Origin: UBA5448 sp045536965
Lineage (GTDB): Bacteria > Bacillota > Clostridia > Oscillospirales > SIG627
Length of the DNA: 51,274 nt
NCBI GenBank assembly: GCA_045536965.1
Contig: JAZSON010000023.1
Coordinates: 1 to 51,274, forward strand
Direction: 5' to 3'
Position numbers and translations under genes: made by a program. This document shows, one piece after another, positions 8,886 through 16,556 of this stretch; position 1 is the first letter of the stretch, and each line of letters starts with the position of its first letter. The notes under the pieces are model-generated. The model ran no database searches. It had not been told where the DNA came from and was given only the letters and a program-made list of their open reading frames with translations.

Positions 8886-9909
8886 GATTCATACCTTCCT
8901 TTTTACCCTCAATGTAATGGCGGGTCATATATTCAAGCCGCGCTATGGCAGAGGAATATTTCATACGCTTCGGACCAATCAGAGCCACCGCACCGATCAC
9001 ATCATCTTCCACGCAAAACGGCCGCACAACAAAACTGACATCTTTCATATCCTCGTTTTCTCCGCCGATATAAATGGACGTACCTACATGGCTTTCTCCC
9101 ATCAACCGACGTATTAGCCGCTGGCGCTCCTCAAGCTGTGTCAAAATCTCCTTCACTCTCCCCATTTCTCTGAATTCGGGATGGGAAAGAAGATTGGAAA
9201 TGCCGTCAAAATGCACATTGTAATGATCCACCTCGGAAACCACCTCGTAGACCATACGCAAAATGGGAGAAACCAACCCGCGGTATTCCCCAAGTTCCTG
9301 TTCAATCGAAAGGATCAAGGGAAGCGAAATGGAAGAAAGCTCCACACCGCTCAACCGCTCGTTCAAAACGCGCACGATAAAGGCAAGTTTGCCCGTATCC
9401 AACGGCGTATCGGTATCAAATTCACGGCTTCTCACGGTGTCCACATTGGTGATCATCACAAAGAGCACCTTGTTTGCATGGATATAAACCGCTTCAAATC
9501 GGCGAATGAGCCCCCTTGAAGGCTTCGCCGTAACCGCCACCGCCGTGTATCCCGTCATGTGGGACAATGTTTTGGTGGCCTCAGCAACCAAATCGTTTAT
9601 CTCGCCCAGTTTATTCTGCAAAAGCTCGTTCATCAAGGCAATTTCTTCCATGGTGAGACGATACTTCTGCATCAATGTATCCACATAGACACGATACCCC
9701 GCATCCGACGGAATACGCCCCGCCGAAGTATGAGGCTGCTCAAGCAATCCAAGCTGCTCCAGCTCGTTCATCTCGTTGCGAATCGTGGCCGAGGAAACCG
9801 CGATCGGCATTTTTTCTGCCAGGTATTTAGAACCGATCGGCTCGCCCGAATAGACGTAAGCATCAATAATGGATTTGAGAATTTGTTTTTTTCTTTCGCT
9901 CAGCTCCAA
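8875..9909 (-). CDS. hrcA: Heat-inducible transcription repressor HrcA
   Basis: HrcA represses class I heat-shock genes by binding CIRCE and depends on GroEL for activity. The 344 residues comprise an N-terminal winged-helix domain (RKKQILKSIIDAY, then SSATIRNEMNELEQLGLLEQPHTSAGRIPSD split over about residues 38-68), a GAF-like domain and a dimerisation region. The start is a TTG with GGGGG eight bases upstream; no better ATG lies upstream. It is the first gene of the operon, with a CIRCE site 27 bases upstream, so it represses itself. grpE overlaps its 3' end. Confidence 0.97.
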   Translation of the reverse strand: MELSERKKQILKSIIDAYVYSGEPIGSKYLAEKMPIAVSSATIRNEMNELEQLGLLEQPHTSAGRIPSDAGYRVYVDTLMQKYRLTMEEIALMNELLQNKLGEINDLVAEATKTLSHMTGYTAVAVTAKPSRGLIRRFEAVYIHANKVLFVMITNVDTVRSREFDTDTPLDTGKLAFIVRVLNERLSGVELSSISLPLILSIEQELGEYRGLVSPILRMVYEVVSEVDHYNVHFDGISNLLSHPEFREMGRVKEILTQLEERQRLIRRLMGESHVGTSIYIGGENEDMKDVSFVVRPFCVEDDVIGAVALIGPKRMKYSSAIARLEYMTRHYIEGKKEGMNHDD

Positions 9910-9935
9910 ATCTTACGCCCCCTTTTTTACCGATT

Positions 9936-9962
9936 TTAGCACTCTACACAAACGAGTGCTAA
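9936..9962. promoter_or_regulatory. CIRCE operator (HrcA binding site)
   Basis: TTAGCACTC (9936-9944), a nine-base spacer and GAGTGCTAA (9954-9962) match the CIRCE consensus perfectly. It lies between the hrcA promoter and the hrcA start, around the predicted transcription start, as in other Firmicutes. Confidence 0.97.
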
Positions 9963-9974
9963 TCGATCACCAAC

Positions 9975-10003
9975 ATCCTATCACGCAAACGGTAAGATGT
10001 CAA
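9975..10003 (-). promoter_or_regulatory. SigA promoter of the hrcA-grpE-dnaK-dnaJ operon
   Basis: Minus-strand TTGACA (10003-9998), a 17-base spacer and TAGGAT (9980-9975). The predicted start of transcription falls at the edge of CIRCE, so HrcA would block initiation or early elongation. Confidence 0.8.
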
Positions 10004-10070
10004 GGGCTCAGACTGAATAAATTGTGAATAATTTGTAAATTGCCAACCGTCGGAAAATAATACAAATCCC

Positions 10071-10099
10071 TTGAAATGGCGGCAATAATATGATATGAT
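10071..10099 (+). promoter_or_regulatory. SigA promoter for the HTH gene and polyprenyl synthase
   Basis: TTGAAA (10071-10076), 17 bases, TATGAT (10094-10099). It is divergent from the hrcA promoter and about 50 bases upstream of the HTH start codon. Confidence 0.7.
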
Positions 10100-10156
10100 G
10101 AAAAACAGTCGATTAGACGAATATAAGTATTTTATCAAAAAACGGGGGAAACATAC

Positions 10157-10543
10157 ATGTCGGAAAACGCCGCCTTTAACAAGCGCATTTTCGCCCTACT
10201 TCTTTCTTTGGCAAAAGGAAAAGACAGAAGCTGGCGCCAGTTTGCCGCCGAATGTGACATCAGTTATGTACAAATGCGTAAACTTGCCACCGAACAGCAG
10301 GACAATCCCCCTCGCGATAAGCTGATGCAAAAGCTGGCGCAAAATGCCGTGGATGGCATCACCCTTGCCGACTTCCGCTTTGCCGCGGGCGCCGCCAAAG
10401 AGGATGCGCGCATTGAAACATCGACGCACACATCGGTTGCCGAAAAAGAGGCGCGTATGTTTTGCGAAAAATATCTCTCCCTTTCCAAGGGACAGCGTTC
10501 CATGGTCAATGCATTCATTGATTTTTTGTCCGATAGGAGGTAA
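10157..10543 (+). CDS. Small HTH-like protein, possible regulator
   Basis: A 128-residue soluble protein. Residues about 8-60 look like a lambda-repressor-type helix-turn-helix (WRQFAAECDISYVQMRKLA: a helix, a turn at DIS, then a recognition-like helix). The middle is Ala/Glu-rich. The C-terminal helix (EKYLSLSKGQRSMVNAFIDFL) resembles the tail of XRE-type regulators. The ribosome-binding site GGGGGAA supports the start. Two bases separate it from the polyprenyl synthase gene, so they are co-transcribed. I cannot name a family with certainty; its target may be its own promoter. Confidence 0.65.
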   Translation: MSENAAFNKRIFALLLSLAKGKDRSWRQFAAECDISYVQMRKLATEQQDNPPRDKLMQKLAQNAVDGITLADFRFAAGAAKEDARIETSTHTSVAEKEARMFCEKYLSLSKGQRSMVNAFIDFLSDRR

Positions 10544-10545
10544 CC

Positions 10546-11649
10546 ATGAAAGAATCTCTTTTAGAATACATAACCGAAAGATCCCGACTTGTGGACAACT
10601 GTATTTACTCCCATGCCTCTGACAAACCCGCCCTCAACTGTCTTGACCAAGGCGCATATACCTATGTGCGGCGGGGCGGTAAGCGTCTGCGCCCCTGTGT
10701 TCTTTCTCTCTGCGCAGGTATTTTAGGCGGCAAAGAAAAGGAAGAAGCGGCGCTGCCTGCAGCGGCAGCGGTTGAATTGTTTCATACATGGACACTGATA
10801 CACGACGACATCATCGACCACGATACCCTGCGGCGAGGCGGCCCGTCGGTACACACCGACGCCGCAAACGATATAATCGCCTCTTTCCCCAACCTCAAAA
10901 AGGAAACCGCGCTTGAATACGGAGAGGATGTCGCCATTCTTTCGGGCGATCTTCTTCATGCCCGTTCTATCTCTCTTTTGACCCGTTTACATCAAAACGG
11001 CATTTCCCCCGAAGTGGTCATCACGCTGATCGACATGCTTGAAACCGACTGTCTCGGCCCTCTTTTGGACGGCGAAATGGAAGACACCGCCATGGGACTC
11101 ATCAAAGACTGCAGCGAAGAATCTCTGCTTTCCATAAGCGATAAAGACGTTTTGCGCATCGAGGAGAACAAGACCTCCGCTCTCTTTGCATACTGTGCCT
11201 CGGCGGGTGGTATGATCGGACTCAACACCGCCGATAAAAACCATCCCTCGGTACGCGCTCTGTTTGATTTCGCCTACCGTTGCGGACTGGCCTTTCAGAT
11301 TCAAGACGATATTTTAGGCATCATCGGAGATGAAAAGAAACTGGGAAAACCCATCGGAAGCGATATTCGGGAAGGCAAAAAGAGCGTTCTTTTGCTCCAC
11401 GCTTACCACCAAGCAACCGATCGGGAGCGTGCATTGCTTTCTTCTGTTTGCGGCAACCGAGAGGCCGATGAAAACCGTGTAAAACAAGCAATCGACATCA
11501 TCCGCAACCGCGGCGGAATTGCATACGCAAGCAAAATGGCCTCGGATTTTCTGGAAAATGCGCGCACAGCCCTTTCCCCGCTCCCCGACAATCGCTATAA
11601 AAGCCTCCTTTTGGATTGGGCAGACAGCATGGTCGCCCGCAATGCATAA
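10546..11649 (+). CDS. Polyprenyl (geranylgeranyl-type) diphosphate synthase
   Basis: Class I trans-isoprenyl diphosphate synthase that condenses isopentenyl diphosphate with allylic diphosphates. The 367 residues show GGKRLRP (44-50), the first Asp-rich motif DDIID (87-91) followed by LRRGGP, and the second motif QDDILGIIGDEKKLGKP.GSD (around 254). The last Asp of the canonical second DDxxD is Gly (DDILG), a variant seen in some IdsA/GGPP-type enzymes. Product length cannot be read from sequence; a heptaprenyl or geranylgeranyl product for quinone or other lipids is possible. No other isoprenoid gene is nearby. The ribosome-binding site AGGAGG lies at the end of the HTH gene. Confidence 0.88.
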   Translation: MKESLLEYITERSRLVDNCIYSHASDKPALNCLDQGAYTYVRRGGKRLRPCVLSLCAGILGGKEKEEAALPAAAAVELFHTWTLIHDDIIDHDTLRRGGPSVHTDAANDIIASFPNLKKETALEYGEDVAILSGDLLHARSISLLTRLHQNGISPEVVITLIDMLETDCLGPLLDGEMEDTAMGLIKDCSEESLLSISDKDVLRIEENKTSALFAYCASAGGMIGLNTADKNHPSVRALFDFAYRCGLAFQIQDDILGIIGDEKKLGKPIGSDIREGKKSVLLLHAYHQATDRERALLSSVCGNREADENRVKQAIDIIRNRGGIAYASKMASDFLENARTALSPLPDNRYKSLLLDWADSMVARNA

Positions 11650-11687
11650 AAACAATGTGTGAAAACAACGAAAGGGAAAAATCGCCC

Positions 11688-13070
11688 ATGAAAAAAATCT
11701 TATCCGCACTGCTGACAGCCGTCATCTTACTGACCTGCTTGTGCACCTTCCCTGTCTCTGCAACCGAAAGCGCCCCCCTCTCCCTCAATGCCGAAGCGGC
11801 GCTGGTAGTCAATTTGGAAACAGGGCGCGAGGTCTTTGAAAAAAACTCGGAAAAGATCATGTATCCCGCTTCATTGACCAAAATTCTGACCGTTCTCATT
11901 GGACTTGAAGAATGTCCGGACCCAAAAAACATGGTTGTCACCATCCCCGACACTGCTGTTTTCAAAGATGTATATGACGAGGGCGGCGCCACCATTTATC
12001 TTGTCAAAGGCGAACAACTCACCCTTTGGGATCTCATGTGCGCCACCATGTTAAAATCCGCGTGTGATGCGGCAACCGCCGTCGGCTACTTCGCAGGAGG
12101 CGGCGATCTGAACGCTTTTTATGAAAAAATGAACACCCGCGCCGTCGAACTGGGTGCCAAAAGCTCAAACTTCGTCAATGCCCACGGATTGCATAACGGC
12201 AATCACTACACCACGGCATCCGACATGATGGCCATACTGCGCGCAGCCCTCCAAAACCCACTGTTTGAAGAGATCATCTCTCTGACGCGCTACACCATTC
12301 CCAAAACAAACAAAACCGCCTCCCGCACCTTTGAGTACACCGTTTCTTTGGTGCTTGAAAATTCCCCCCTCTACTTTCCCGAAGCCAAAGGCGTTAAAAC
12401 AGGCTTTACCGATGCCGCGGGACGATGCTTAACCACAACTGTCTGCCGCGACGGCACAACATATGCCATTGTTTTGCTCGGCGCCAATCTGGACGAGCCC
12501 GTTTCGGCAGAACAGCCCGTCAACTATGCTTTCACCGATGCCGTTTCCATCGCAGGACACTGCTTTGGCAGTTATACCCGTGAGATCTTTGCGCATACCG
12601 ATAAAGTCCTGACAGAACTTCCCCTTTCGGACAATCGCGACTATCTGCTCACTTTAGCGGCCGATCGGGATATCGAAGTGCTTAAAGCAGGCGACGAAAC
12701 CGTGATATGCACCTATTCTCTGCCCAACTCCATCGCCTTAAACGATGTTACCAAGGGACAAGCCGTCGGCACCGCAACCCTCTCTGTCAACGGAGAAGAA
12801 CTCTCCACCTTTTCACTGTATCCCGTGGGATATGTCGCCGCCTCCGATGCTTCTCTCCCCGCCCTCTCCTTGGACAACAAACCCACGCCCGACAAACCGA
12901 GTCATTTTGCCCCCGCAGACGATGATGACGAAGATAAAAAAAGCACCGTGGATACCCCCACGCTGATCTTGTGTATCGCCCTGTTCGTGCTGGTCTTATC
13001 CGCCCTTCTCGTTTTGTTCCTCAGCCGTACAAAACAGCCCACCCGCAAACCGACACGGTACAAAAAATAA
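11688..13070 (+). CDS. D-alanyl-D-alanine carboxypeptidase (DacF-like, S11 family)
   Basis: Serine peptidase of the low-molecular-weight PBP type that trims the stem-peptide D-Ala outside the membrane. The 460-residue protein has a signal peptide (about 1-25), the SxxK motif SLTK (62-65), an SxN-equivalent SAC (124-126) and KTG (237-239), then a C-terminal beta domain, an acidic linker (DDDDEDKK) and a transmembrane helix (about 430-452) with a basic tail. Having both an N-terminal signal and a C-terminal anchor is usual for this family. The Asn of SxN is Cys here, a variant worth checking. The start at 11688 gives the signal peptide; the frame is open upstream. It lies 38 bases after the polyprenyl synthase. 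In spore formers such enzymes may be vegetative or act on spore cortex. Confidence 0.9.
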   Translation: MKKILSALLTAVILLTCLCTFPVSATESAPLSLNAEAALVVNLETGREVFEKNSEKIMYPASLTKILTVLIGLEECPDPKNMVVTIPDTAVFKDVYDEGGATIYLVKGEQLTLWDLMCATMLKSACDAATAVGYFAGGGDLNAFYEKMNTRAVELGAKSSNFVNAHGLHNGNHYTTASDMMAILRAALQNPLFEEIISLTRYTIPKTNKTASRTFEYTVSLVLENSPLYFPEAKGVKTGFTDAAGRCLTTTVCRDGTTYAIVLLGANLDEPVSAEQPVNYAFTDAVSIAGHCFGSYTREIFAHTDKVLTELPLSDNRDYLLTLAADRDIEVLKAGDETVICTYSLPNSIALNDVTKGQAVGTATLSVNGEELSTFSLYPVGYVAASDASLPALSLDNKPTPDKPSHFAPADDDDEDKKSTVDTPTLILCIALFVLVLSALLVLFLSRTKQPTRKPTRYKK

Positions 13071-13393
13071 ACAAAGCACCCCAAGATCCGTGCATCATAT
13101 ACCTTAAAATTCCGCCTTATGTAAAAATACACCTTACGCTCGGCAGGGGTTGGCGCCCACGACAACCCGTGGCATAGTAAATTTTTTCGGCAAATCCTCC
13201 CCATAATACAAACAAATTCTCCGCCGGGCATCCTATAAAAACACACGCGGGTATCCTTTTCGGATACCCGCATTCTTTTGCCCCTGTGGGCTTATTCGGT
13301 TGTAATTTTTGTTGATATGAGCGATAGCCGGGGAAGCATAGAGCCCATACACTACCATTGAAAGAACCAAAATATAACGACTATATATCCGTT
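13071..13393. other. Gene-free stretch with hairpins and possible gene remnant
   Basis: No intact gene is visible. The stretch holds a GC-rich segment with inverted repeats (GGGTTG 13147-13152 with CAACCC 13163-13168), a strong hairpin at 13247-13271, and a segment 13272-13294 that matches the 3' end and stop context of the lipoprotein gene at 14099 (GCCC.TGTGGGCTTATT). In the minus frame ending at 13292 a short tail (MGSML....STKITTE) is readable. It may be the last remains of a deleted paralogue. Confidence 0.35.
13239..13280. terminator. Repeated hairpin terminator, copy A
   Basis: GCGGGTATCC (13247-13256) pairs with GGATACCCGC (13262-13271), flanked by AAAAACACAC on the left and ATTCTTTT on the right. 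T-runs exist on both strands. The left flank and stem match the hairpin at 50948, and the right flank matches the hairpin at 14055. Confidence 0.65.
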
Positions 13394-13813
13394 TTATTGG
13401 GTACGTCTTATCTTTATGAAACCTATTATATACGAAACAGTAACGGCTATCATATGCAATACCCCATCCAGCATTGCATTTATCCCCAGCTCGTAATAAG
13501 AGTCATCATAGTATACGTCTAATTGCATCAAATTGAACAACCACTTAAAGTAATCCGTTGTAATACCTATAAAACTAAACAACACGTAAATTCCAACAAA
13601 AGAAATTACGCTGATCCAAAACTCTTTCTTGGTTAAGGTTTTAATGATAAAAAAGACCGCAACGGCAAATATAATCGGTAACACCAATGCAAGTATATCA
13701 GAATCACCCCAACGTGAGTCATAGCTTTTGATTTGCAGCAGTATGTCAATTTGGATATACAAATGAATCCCCAAAGTCAACATAACTGCTTTGATCGCTT
13801 TCATCGCTTTCAT
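13394..13813 (-). CDS. Small multipass membrane protein, unknown
   Basis: A 139-residue hydrophobic protein with four likely transmembrane segments (about residues 8-27, 38-60, 66-90 and 115-132). The segment between helices 3 and 4 is rich in Asp and Tyr (QLDVYYDDSYYELG). I do not recognise a family. The start has AAAGGAAG nine bases upstream, and a consensus promoter lies about 150 bases upstream. It belongs to a patch of lineage-specific envelope genes with the lipoprotein at 14099. Confidence 0.6.
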   Translation of the reverse strand: MKAMKAIKAVMLTLGIHLYIQIDILLQIKSYDSRWGDSDILALVLPIIFAVAVFFIIKTLTKKEFWISVISFVGIYVLFSFIGITTDYFKWLFNLMQLDVYYDDSYYELGINAMLDGVLHMIAVTVSYIIGFIKIRRTQ

Positions 13814-13959
13814 TTCTTCACGCTTCCTTTCATCATTGAATCAATCGATACCGATGATGATCATCAATCGATCCGCCATGCTGATTTTCCCTTCAGCACA
13901 CCCGAAAAACACAGCAAAATCTTATGCAAAACGCGCATGGATTTTTGTTTTACATGATG

Positions 13960-13988
13960 ATTTTACCACAATTTCACAAAATTGTCAA
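13960..13988 (-). promoter_or_regulatory. SigA promoter for the small membrane protein
   Basis: Minus-strand TTGACA (13988-13983), 17 bases, TAAAAT (13965-13960). The leader would be about 140 bases long, unusually long for this window. Confidence 0.7.
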
Positions 13989-14054
13989 GGAGAGGATTGC
14001 ATGACCGACGTTTACAAGCAAAGCAGGTCACGCATTTTCCCAAAAAGGAAGAAC

Positions 14055-14087
14055 GCGGGTATCTGTTTTGATACCCGCATTTTTTTG
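14055..14087. terminator. Repeated hairpin terminator, copy B
   Basis: GCGGGTATC (14055-14063) pairs with GATACCCGC (14070-14078), followed on the plus strand by ATTTTTTT. It lies just past the stop of the minus-strand lipoprotein gene. The T-run is better on the plus strand, so it is probably bidirectional. It shares stem and right flank with copy A at 13247. Confidence 0.65.
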
Positions 14088-14098
14088 CCCGTGTGGGC

Positions 14099-15490
14099 TT
14101 ATTTTGCTTCGGTAAGCGGTACTTTGGTAAAGGACATTTTTTCGGCGATTTCCAAAAGGTCTAAATGGTCACCGTTTCTCGATTCCAACGTCACCATATA
14201 TCCCGCATCACAAACGAAATACAACGTTTGGCTGTATTCGGAATTCGTCTTCAAATACGCCTTTATCTTTTTTCCCTCCACCGTCACCTCATAGATGGAT
14301 TTTTCAAGTTCTTCTTGTGAAGATACGACGTTTTGATAATTGCAGGGCAGCTCTCTTGCCTGCTCTGCCTCGTCATCATCCAAATACATAACGTTGACGT
14401 ACAAATCGCCTTGGTCAAGCTTTAAGACCGTATGATATCCCCACTGTGTACTATCGTAATTGTTGCCGCTGTTGGGGATTATATACAACGCTTCGTTTCT
14501 GTCAAAAACCGATTGTCCGTCATACCCCGGCTCAACAAAGAATGCCTCTATCCCCACAAAATGTATAGCACGGGTATAAAAAGATGAAGTATCCACGGGT
14601 GCTGTAAGGATACGAATCATTTCATCACGGGAGCTTGCTCCAAGTACCCTTCCATAATAACTTTCTCCGTACGGTGCTCCCGGACCTTGCATGACCGCCG
14701 CCTTTTCAAGCGGCACCTTGACAAAGGACATTTTTTCGGCAATTTCCAAAAGGTCTAAATTGTCACCGTTTCTCGATTCCAAGGTCACCATATATCCCGC
14801 ATCGCAAATGAATGTGAGTGTTTGGTAATCTTTATTTGCTTTCTGCCAATACGCCGCAGCTTTTTTGCCCTCAAGAGTCAATTCCCGTCGGGAATCGGAA
14901 GAATTCCGGATCAGTTCTTCATCCGATCGTTCTGACGAATTGGGCTTGCCATTATTATAGAGACAAGGATACTCTCTCGCATACTCAACATATCTTTGGG
15001 GGAGATAATAAATATTGACATACAGATCCTTTTCTTCCCCCATGTCAAGTTGACAGCTAAATCCCCATTCACTATCCTCATGGTAGTTCCCTCCGCGAGG
15101 AACTAGAAAAAGCTTTTCATTCCGATTAAAAACAGATTTCCCGTCATACTGCGGCTCGATATAAAAGCCCTCTTGTCGCAAGCGATACAGGGTGGTTGCA
15201 TAGTACCCATATATAGCATCATACGGTAAAGTTGAAAGAAGATTTACCATTTCATCTCGGGAGCTTGCCCCGATCTGATTAAACAGATAATCATTTCCAT
15301 AGGGAATACGAACGTCCCTACCAACCGATTGCACGTCATCCGGCAAAGGCAGTGCATCCGAATCCCCCGCTTGTGCGGGAATGAAACGTTTCGGCCTTGC
15401 GGAATCGGTATGCCCATCATCCGAAGAACAGGAAAGCAAAAACGAACAAAGAAAAACAAGACACAATAGAAAAACGAGCAGTTTTTTCAT
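14099..15490 (-). CDS. Lipoprotein with two tandem copies of one domain
   Basis: The 463-residue protein starts with a lipoprotein signal (lipobox FLLSC, Cys about residue 19), so it is anchored to the outer face of the membrane. Two homologous units of about 190 residues follow. Both open with GASSRDEM, have (F/I)(Y/F).EP.YDG.SVF.RNE.L, an acidic LYVN.(Y/M)YL stretch and an LP.(N/L)Y.N segment, and end in CDAGYMVTLESRNGD.LDL and LEIAEKMSF.KVPL. The ending recalls DUF4367-type domains, but only weakly. The last 90 bases of each unit differ at only five positions, pointing to recent duplication or gene conversion. The start at 15490 has AGGAG upstream; an earlier in-frame ATG would spoil the signal peptide. 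Function unknown. Confidence 0.75.
   Translation of the reverse strand: MKKLLVFLLCLVFLCSFLLSCSSDDGHTDSARPKRFIPAQAGDSDALPLPDDVQSVGRDVRIPYGNDYLFNQIGASSRDEMVNLLSTLPYDAIYGYYATTLYRLRQEGFYIEPQYDGKSVFNRNEKLFLVPRGGNYHEDSEWGFSCQLDMGEEKDLYVNIYYLPQRYVEYAREYPCLYNNGKPNSSERSDEELIRNSSDSRRELTLEGKKAAAYWQKANKDYQTLTFICDAGYMVTLESRNGDNLDLLEIAEKMSFVKVPLEKAAVMQGPGAPYGESYYGRVLGASSRDEMIRILTAPVDTSSFYTRAIHFVGIEAFFVEPGYDGQSVFDRNEALYIIPNSGNNYDSTQWGYHTVLKLDQGDLYVNVMYLDDDEAEQARELPCNYQNVVSSQEELEKSIYEVTVEGKKIKAYLKTNSEYSQTLYFVCDAGYMVTLESRNGDHLDLLEIAEKMSFTKVPLTEAK
14129..14218. repeat. Near-identical intragenic repeat, copy 2
   Basis: This 90-base segment encodes the end of the second lipoprotein unit and matches 14723-14812 with five differences by eye. 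Confidence 0.85.
14723..14812. repeat. Near-identical intragenic repeat, copy 1
   Basis: This 90-base segment encodes the end of the first lipoprotein unit. Its identity to 14129-14218 is far higher than the rest of the two units show, which suggests local gene conversion. Confidence 0.85.
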
Positions 15491-15655
15491 GGTATTCTCC
15501 TTTCTTCGGCAAGCCGAACATGTCATGTGGTTTCAAACGAATCAAAAAAACGTCGCGGAAAATGAAACCGAATATTCACTTCTCTTTCTTTATATCCCCA
15601 TGCGCCTTTTCACTCTTTGTGCAAAAAACTTATGAAGAGTTTGTTTTACAAATCC

Positions 15656-15684
15656 ATTTTATCACTTATGCATAAATCTGTCAA
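15656..15684 (-). promoter_or_regulatory. SigA promoter of the duplicated lipoprotein
   Basis: Minus-strand TTGACA (15684-15679), 17 bases, TAAAAT (15661-15656). The leader to the start codon is about 160 bases, similar in layout to the promoter at 13960-13988. Confidence 0.7.
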
Positions 15685-15713
15685 GAACAACTTGCTTTTC
15701 TTATATCTACAAC

Positions 15714-15749
15714 AACAAGCACCTTTGACGACTGTCAAAGGCGCTTGTT
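15714..15749. terminator. Hairpin downstream of the MBL hydrolase
   Basis: AACAAGC and CCTTTGAC (15714-15729, one mismatch) pair with GTCAAAGG and GCTTGTT (15734-15749). It lies 10 bases past the hydrolase stop. The minus-strand tail is GTTGTTG-like and not a clean T-run, so termination on that strand may be partial. Confidence 0.6.
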
Positions 15750-15759
15750 TTATCGAAAA

Positions 15760-16383
15760 TCATTTTTTCATAAAAGGATTTTCGGCTCTTTCTCTTAAAA
15801 GACTCGTCGTATTTCCGTGTCCGGGATAAAGGCGGGTATCATCCGAAAAGAGAGCGAACCGACCGAGAGATTTCAAAAGTGTCATTTCATCGCCGCCCCA
15901 CAGATCGCACCGACCGATCGAACCGCAAAACAAAGTGTCTCCCGTGTAAATCCCCTCACTGCCCACATAACAAACAGAACCGGGCGTATGCCCGGGGGTA
16001 TGCATCACCTTGAGCTCTACACCGTCACAAGCAATGCAGTCTCCATCGTTGATGATCCTTGTCGGCGGCATAAACGGCGCTGTGCGCCCCGCAAACGGCA
16101 AAGCGTAGCTCTTTTTCCCATCGCTCAACATGGGAAGATCTCCGGCGTGCATCAATAGTCCCGCGCCGGTTTTTTGTCGCAATACGTCGATTGCCAATAT
16201 ATGGTCAAAATGCCCGTGGGTCAACAATATATCCCTTATTTTAAGCCGATGCATCTCTATTTTTTCAAGAAGCAGTTCAGCATCGGCGCCGGGATCGATC
16301 ACAAATCCCTCGCCGCCGTCTTGACCGAAAATCAAGTAGGCGTTGGTGCGGTTTCCGCCCACGGCAAAACGCAATGTTTTCAT
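15760..16383 (-). CDS. MBL-fold metallo-hydrolase (glyoxalase II-like)
   Basis: Metallo-beta-lactamase-fold hydrolase of the small, stand-alone type related to hydroxyacylglutathione hydrolase (YcbL/GloB-like). The 207-residue protein has the HxHxDH motif (H56, H58, D60, H61 in THGHFDH), a downstream HTPGHTPGS motif, GDTLF and a C-terminal PGHG. These supply two metal sites. It lacks a signal peptide and should be cytosolic. The natural substrate of this subfamily is uncertain (thioesters such as lactoyl conjugates are possible). It is transcribed alone on the minus strand. Confidence 0.88.
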   Translation of the reverse strand: MKTLRFAVGGNRTNAYLIFGQDGGEGFVIDPGADAELLLEKIEMHRLKIRDILLTHGHFDHILAIDVLRQKTGAGLLMHAGDLPMLSDGKKSYALPFAGRTAPFMPPTRIINDGDCIACDGVELKVMHTPGHTPGSVCYVGSEGIYTGDTLFCGSIGRCDLWGGDEMTLLKSLGRFALFSDDTRLYPGHGNTTSLLRERAENPFMKK

Positions 16384-16401
16384 ACCATCACTCCCGAAAC
16401 G

Positions 16402-16430
16402 AGCATATCACAGCAAATCGAAAAAGTCAA
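16402..16430 (-). promoter_or_regulatory. Possible promoter of the MBL hydrolase
   Basis: Minus-strand TTGACT (16430-16425), 17 bases, TATGCT (16407-16402), 19 bases before the start codon. A short leader and a weaker -10 make this tentative. Confidence 0.4.
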
Positions 16431-16485
16431 GGCGGATAAACACACAAAAATCACCTGATTTTTTGCGTTTTTTCTCATAAAACAC

Positions 16486-16514
16486 TTGTAACCTGAGAAG
16501 ATTTGTTATATAAT
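16486..16514 (+). promoter_or_regulatory. SigA promoter of the XRE-cupin operon
   Basis: TTGTAA (16486-16491), 17 bases, TATAAT (16509-16514). It drives the XRE-cupin gene, the synthetase and asnS. Confidence 0.75.
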
Positions 16515-16556
16515 ATTAAATCAATTACTGTATCTTGATCCGAAAGGGGAATGAAA

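Noticed and set aside
13141..13180. tRNA-like or riboswitch-like GC-rich segment after dacF
   Set aside because: Short inverted repeats only; no cloverleaf or conserved aptamer core could be drawn.
14001..14294. Plus-strand frame beginning MTDVYKQ with a good AGGAG upstream
   Set aside because: The AGGAG adjoins the minus-strand -35 box, and the frame then runs through a terminator hairpin and antisense to the lipoprotein; no promoter or homology.
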